Shown: positions 62,523 through 64,000 of the stretch, piece by piece | Layout: every line of letters begins with the position of its first letter | Numbering within the stretch: the stretch's first letter is position 1 | NCBI GenBank assembly: GCA_003024785.1 | Contig: PUQB01000093.1 | Location: 62,001-126,000, forward strand | Length of the DNA: 64,000 nt | Source of the DNA: Selaginella tamariscina | Taxonomy: Eukaryota; Streptophyta; Lycopodiopsida; Selaginellales; Selaginellaceae | Direction: 5' to 3' | The notes under the pieces: model-generated | The model's input: only the letters and a program-made list of their open reading frames with translations | The model's database searches: none | What the model was told of the DNA's origin: nothing | Position numbers and translations under genes: made by a program

Positions 62523-63396
62523 ATGGATTCTCCAATAGATCTCACGCGAGACCAGGTATTATATGTGTATATGTGTTGTGCGTGCATGTGGTATGTGTGT
62601 ATTGATGTGTATTTGTATAGGTGTTGAAGAGGGATATTCCATGGGAGAATTTCCTGAATGCCAAGCTTATTACCGGCACCGATTTGCAGCTGCTAAAGCG
62701 CTACGATAACAAGCCTGAAGATGTCCAGATTGCTCTTTTAGATGAGGTATGTACGTGTAGAGTATATCTAACTAATATATGAACATTGTAATGTGTTCAT
62801 GAAAAGTACATTCATATGGATAAGGAGAATGTGTGTGTGTGTGTGTGTGTGTACACACACACACACATACTGACAGTATAGGATATAATATATCTCCATT
62901 TATTTCTCATTTGTATGTGTGCATACACACACACACACATATATAGTGTATTTACAATATCTTTTTTCATCATATATATAACGTATTGTACTTCTCATGT
63001 TGTTCTTACAGAATGGTGTTGCATACGTCTCGGTTTTCCTTGGTTTACTAAATAACATCACCAAAGAAGATATTGTGGAGTATGTTTTGGCTCTTATTGA
63101 CGAAATGCTTTCGGGTGAGTGTCACACATACACAGAAGGCATGAACACGCACACATACACCTGTGTGTGCGTGTTCTTCACTTTCCTAAATAAAACATAC
63201 AAAACAAAAATCAGATAAATATTGCAACATCTCACTCTCTCTCTCGGGCTGATGAGTAATTTTTCTGTAGCACACCCGTTGAAGCATGCTGCATTGTTTC
63301 ATGACGAAACCTTTACCCCGGAGGACATATATCGGCCCTTTTTGAGGTAAGAATTATATCAAAGGTATGCATATACAATATATCTGATATGCATCA

Positions 63397-63433
<37 letters not shown>

Positions 63434-64000
63434 AGCTTTAATCATCTCGTTTTGCAGTTTGCTGTCGAAGAAAAATTGGTTCCTTCAAGAAAAGGCGTGC
63501 AAAATCCTAACAGTCCTGCTAAGGTTGTACTTATATATGTACACAGAAAATTTGTGTGTCTATGTGTGGGTGTGTGTGTGTGTGTGTTTATTTATGCCTG
63601 CAGTACACGTCCGAAAGACCAAGAGCCGCTAGATGCGAGCATGAAGACCGGTCCATCTAAGAAAGCTCCGAATGTTATCCAAGACGTTTTGCAAAAACTT
63701 GTTACATGGCTCTGTTCTCAGGTTTGCATTCTGTACTCAATATATGATGTGTGTTATATGTAACTACATAATGTTCACTGTTCGAGTGTATCTTATAACT
63801 TTATAATGTTAACTATATAGTTACACTGTTAATTATTATATTTGTAGTTAAGACATCCATCACATCCAAGCCGTGCATTTCCAACAGCGGTGAGCTCTCT
63901 GGCTACTTTGTTGAGAGATCACAATGTCAAAGTCATGTTTGTACAACTCGAGGGCGTGAAACTACTGTCGCCATTGATTTCCCCTGCCACAACCCAGCAG
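62523..64000 (+). CDS. VHA-H: V-type proton ATPase subunit H (5' part; runs off the window)
   Basis: Seven exons in the window, all GT-AG with a continuous frame: 62523-62555, 62621-62746, 63012-63114, 63271-63346, 63458-63524, 63604-63721 and 63848 to the window end. The product, about 225 residues here, matches plant VHA-H: QVLKRDIPWENFLNAKL, QLLKRYDNKPED, EYVLALIDEML, NWFLQEKACKIL and GVKLLSPLISPATTQQ. Subunit H is the armadillo-like regulatory subunit joining the V1 sector to the V0 stator and inhibiting free V1. The full plant protein is about 440 residues, so about half is present. Compared with Arabidopsis, a slightly longer segment occurs around residues 140-155 (after STRPKDQEP). Introns are short and microsatellite-rich ((GT)n, (CA)n, (TC)n). 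Divergent from TXNL4B-like. Confidence 0.95.

Overview
The window looks like nuclear DNA of a land plant. Its exons encode plant-type homologues of TRS120 (TRAPP complex), a cupin/legumin-like protein, a tandem-SWIB protein, an NTF2-like protein, a DIM1-like/TXNL4B spliceosomal protein and V-ATPase subunit H. Introns are short (mostly about 60-700 bp) and crowded with (TA)n, (CT/GA)n and (CA/GT)n microsatellites. Several transposons are of familiar plant types, and the background is very AT-rich. I cannot name the species; the proteins resemble but are clearly diverged from Arabidopsis.

Layout. 1-6.5 kb: a truncated, inverted piece of a SAM/kinase-like gene, an AT-rich block repeated later in the window, and a decayed Ty3/gypsy retrotransposon with both LTRs, primer-binding site and polypurine tract. 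6.9-48.5 kb: a direct, dispersed triplication of TRS120, all on the minus strand. Copy B (10.2-17.7 kb) has lost its 5' half and carries two insertions, a ~3.9-kb TIR element and a 1.8-kb solo LTR with a perfect 5-bp target duplication. Copy C (28.0-31.1 kb) has lost its start codon and two internal exon blocks. Copy D (41.5-47.8 kb) is the only one spanning start to stop, but it shows several small frameshifts. Between C and D sits a second Ty3/gypsy relic (31.3-38.5 kb), itself split by a 2.4-kb hAT transposon with a perfect 8-bp target duplication. Flanking sequence, including tRNA-Thr(AGU) genes or relics, was duplicated with the TRS120 units. A SAM/kinase-like pseudogene (22.2-24.0 kb) lies between B and C and is the source-like relative of the fragment at position 1.

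48.5-55.4 kb is AT-rich DNA with almost no recognisable genes. 55.4-64.0 kb is a compact block with clean exon structures: cupin (minus), NTF2-like (plus), tRNA-Ala(UGC) (minus), tandem-SWIB (plus), TXNL4B-like (minus, with a 7-bp frameshifting duplication) and the first seven exons of V-ATPase subunit H (plus, running off the end). TXNL4B-like and VHA-H are divergent and share a ~130-bp intergenic region.

The housekeeping genes on the right read through many exons without error. The frameshifts in the TRS120 copies and the kinase-like gene are therefore more likely real decay than uniformly poor sequence, although local assembly error cannot be excluded. I see no CRISPR array, no bacterial operon and no clearly new multi-gene system. 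The least explained items are the SAM/kinase-like family and the duplication history around TRS120.
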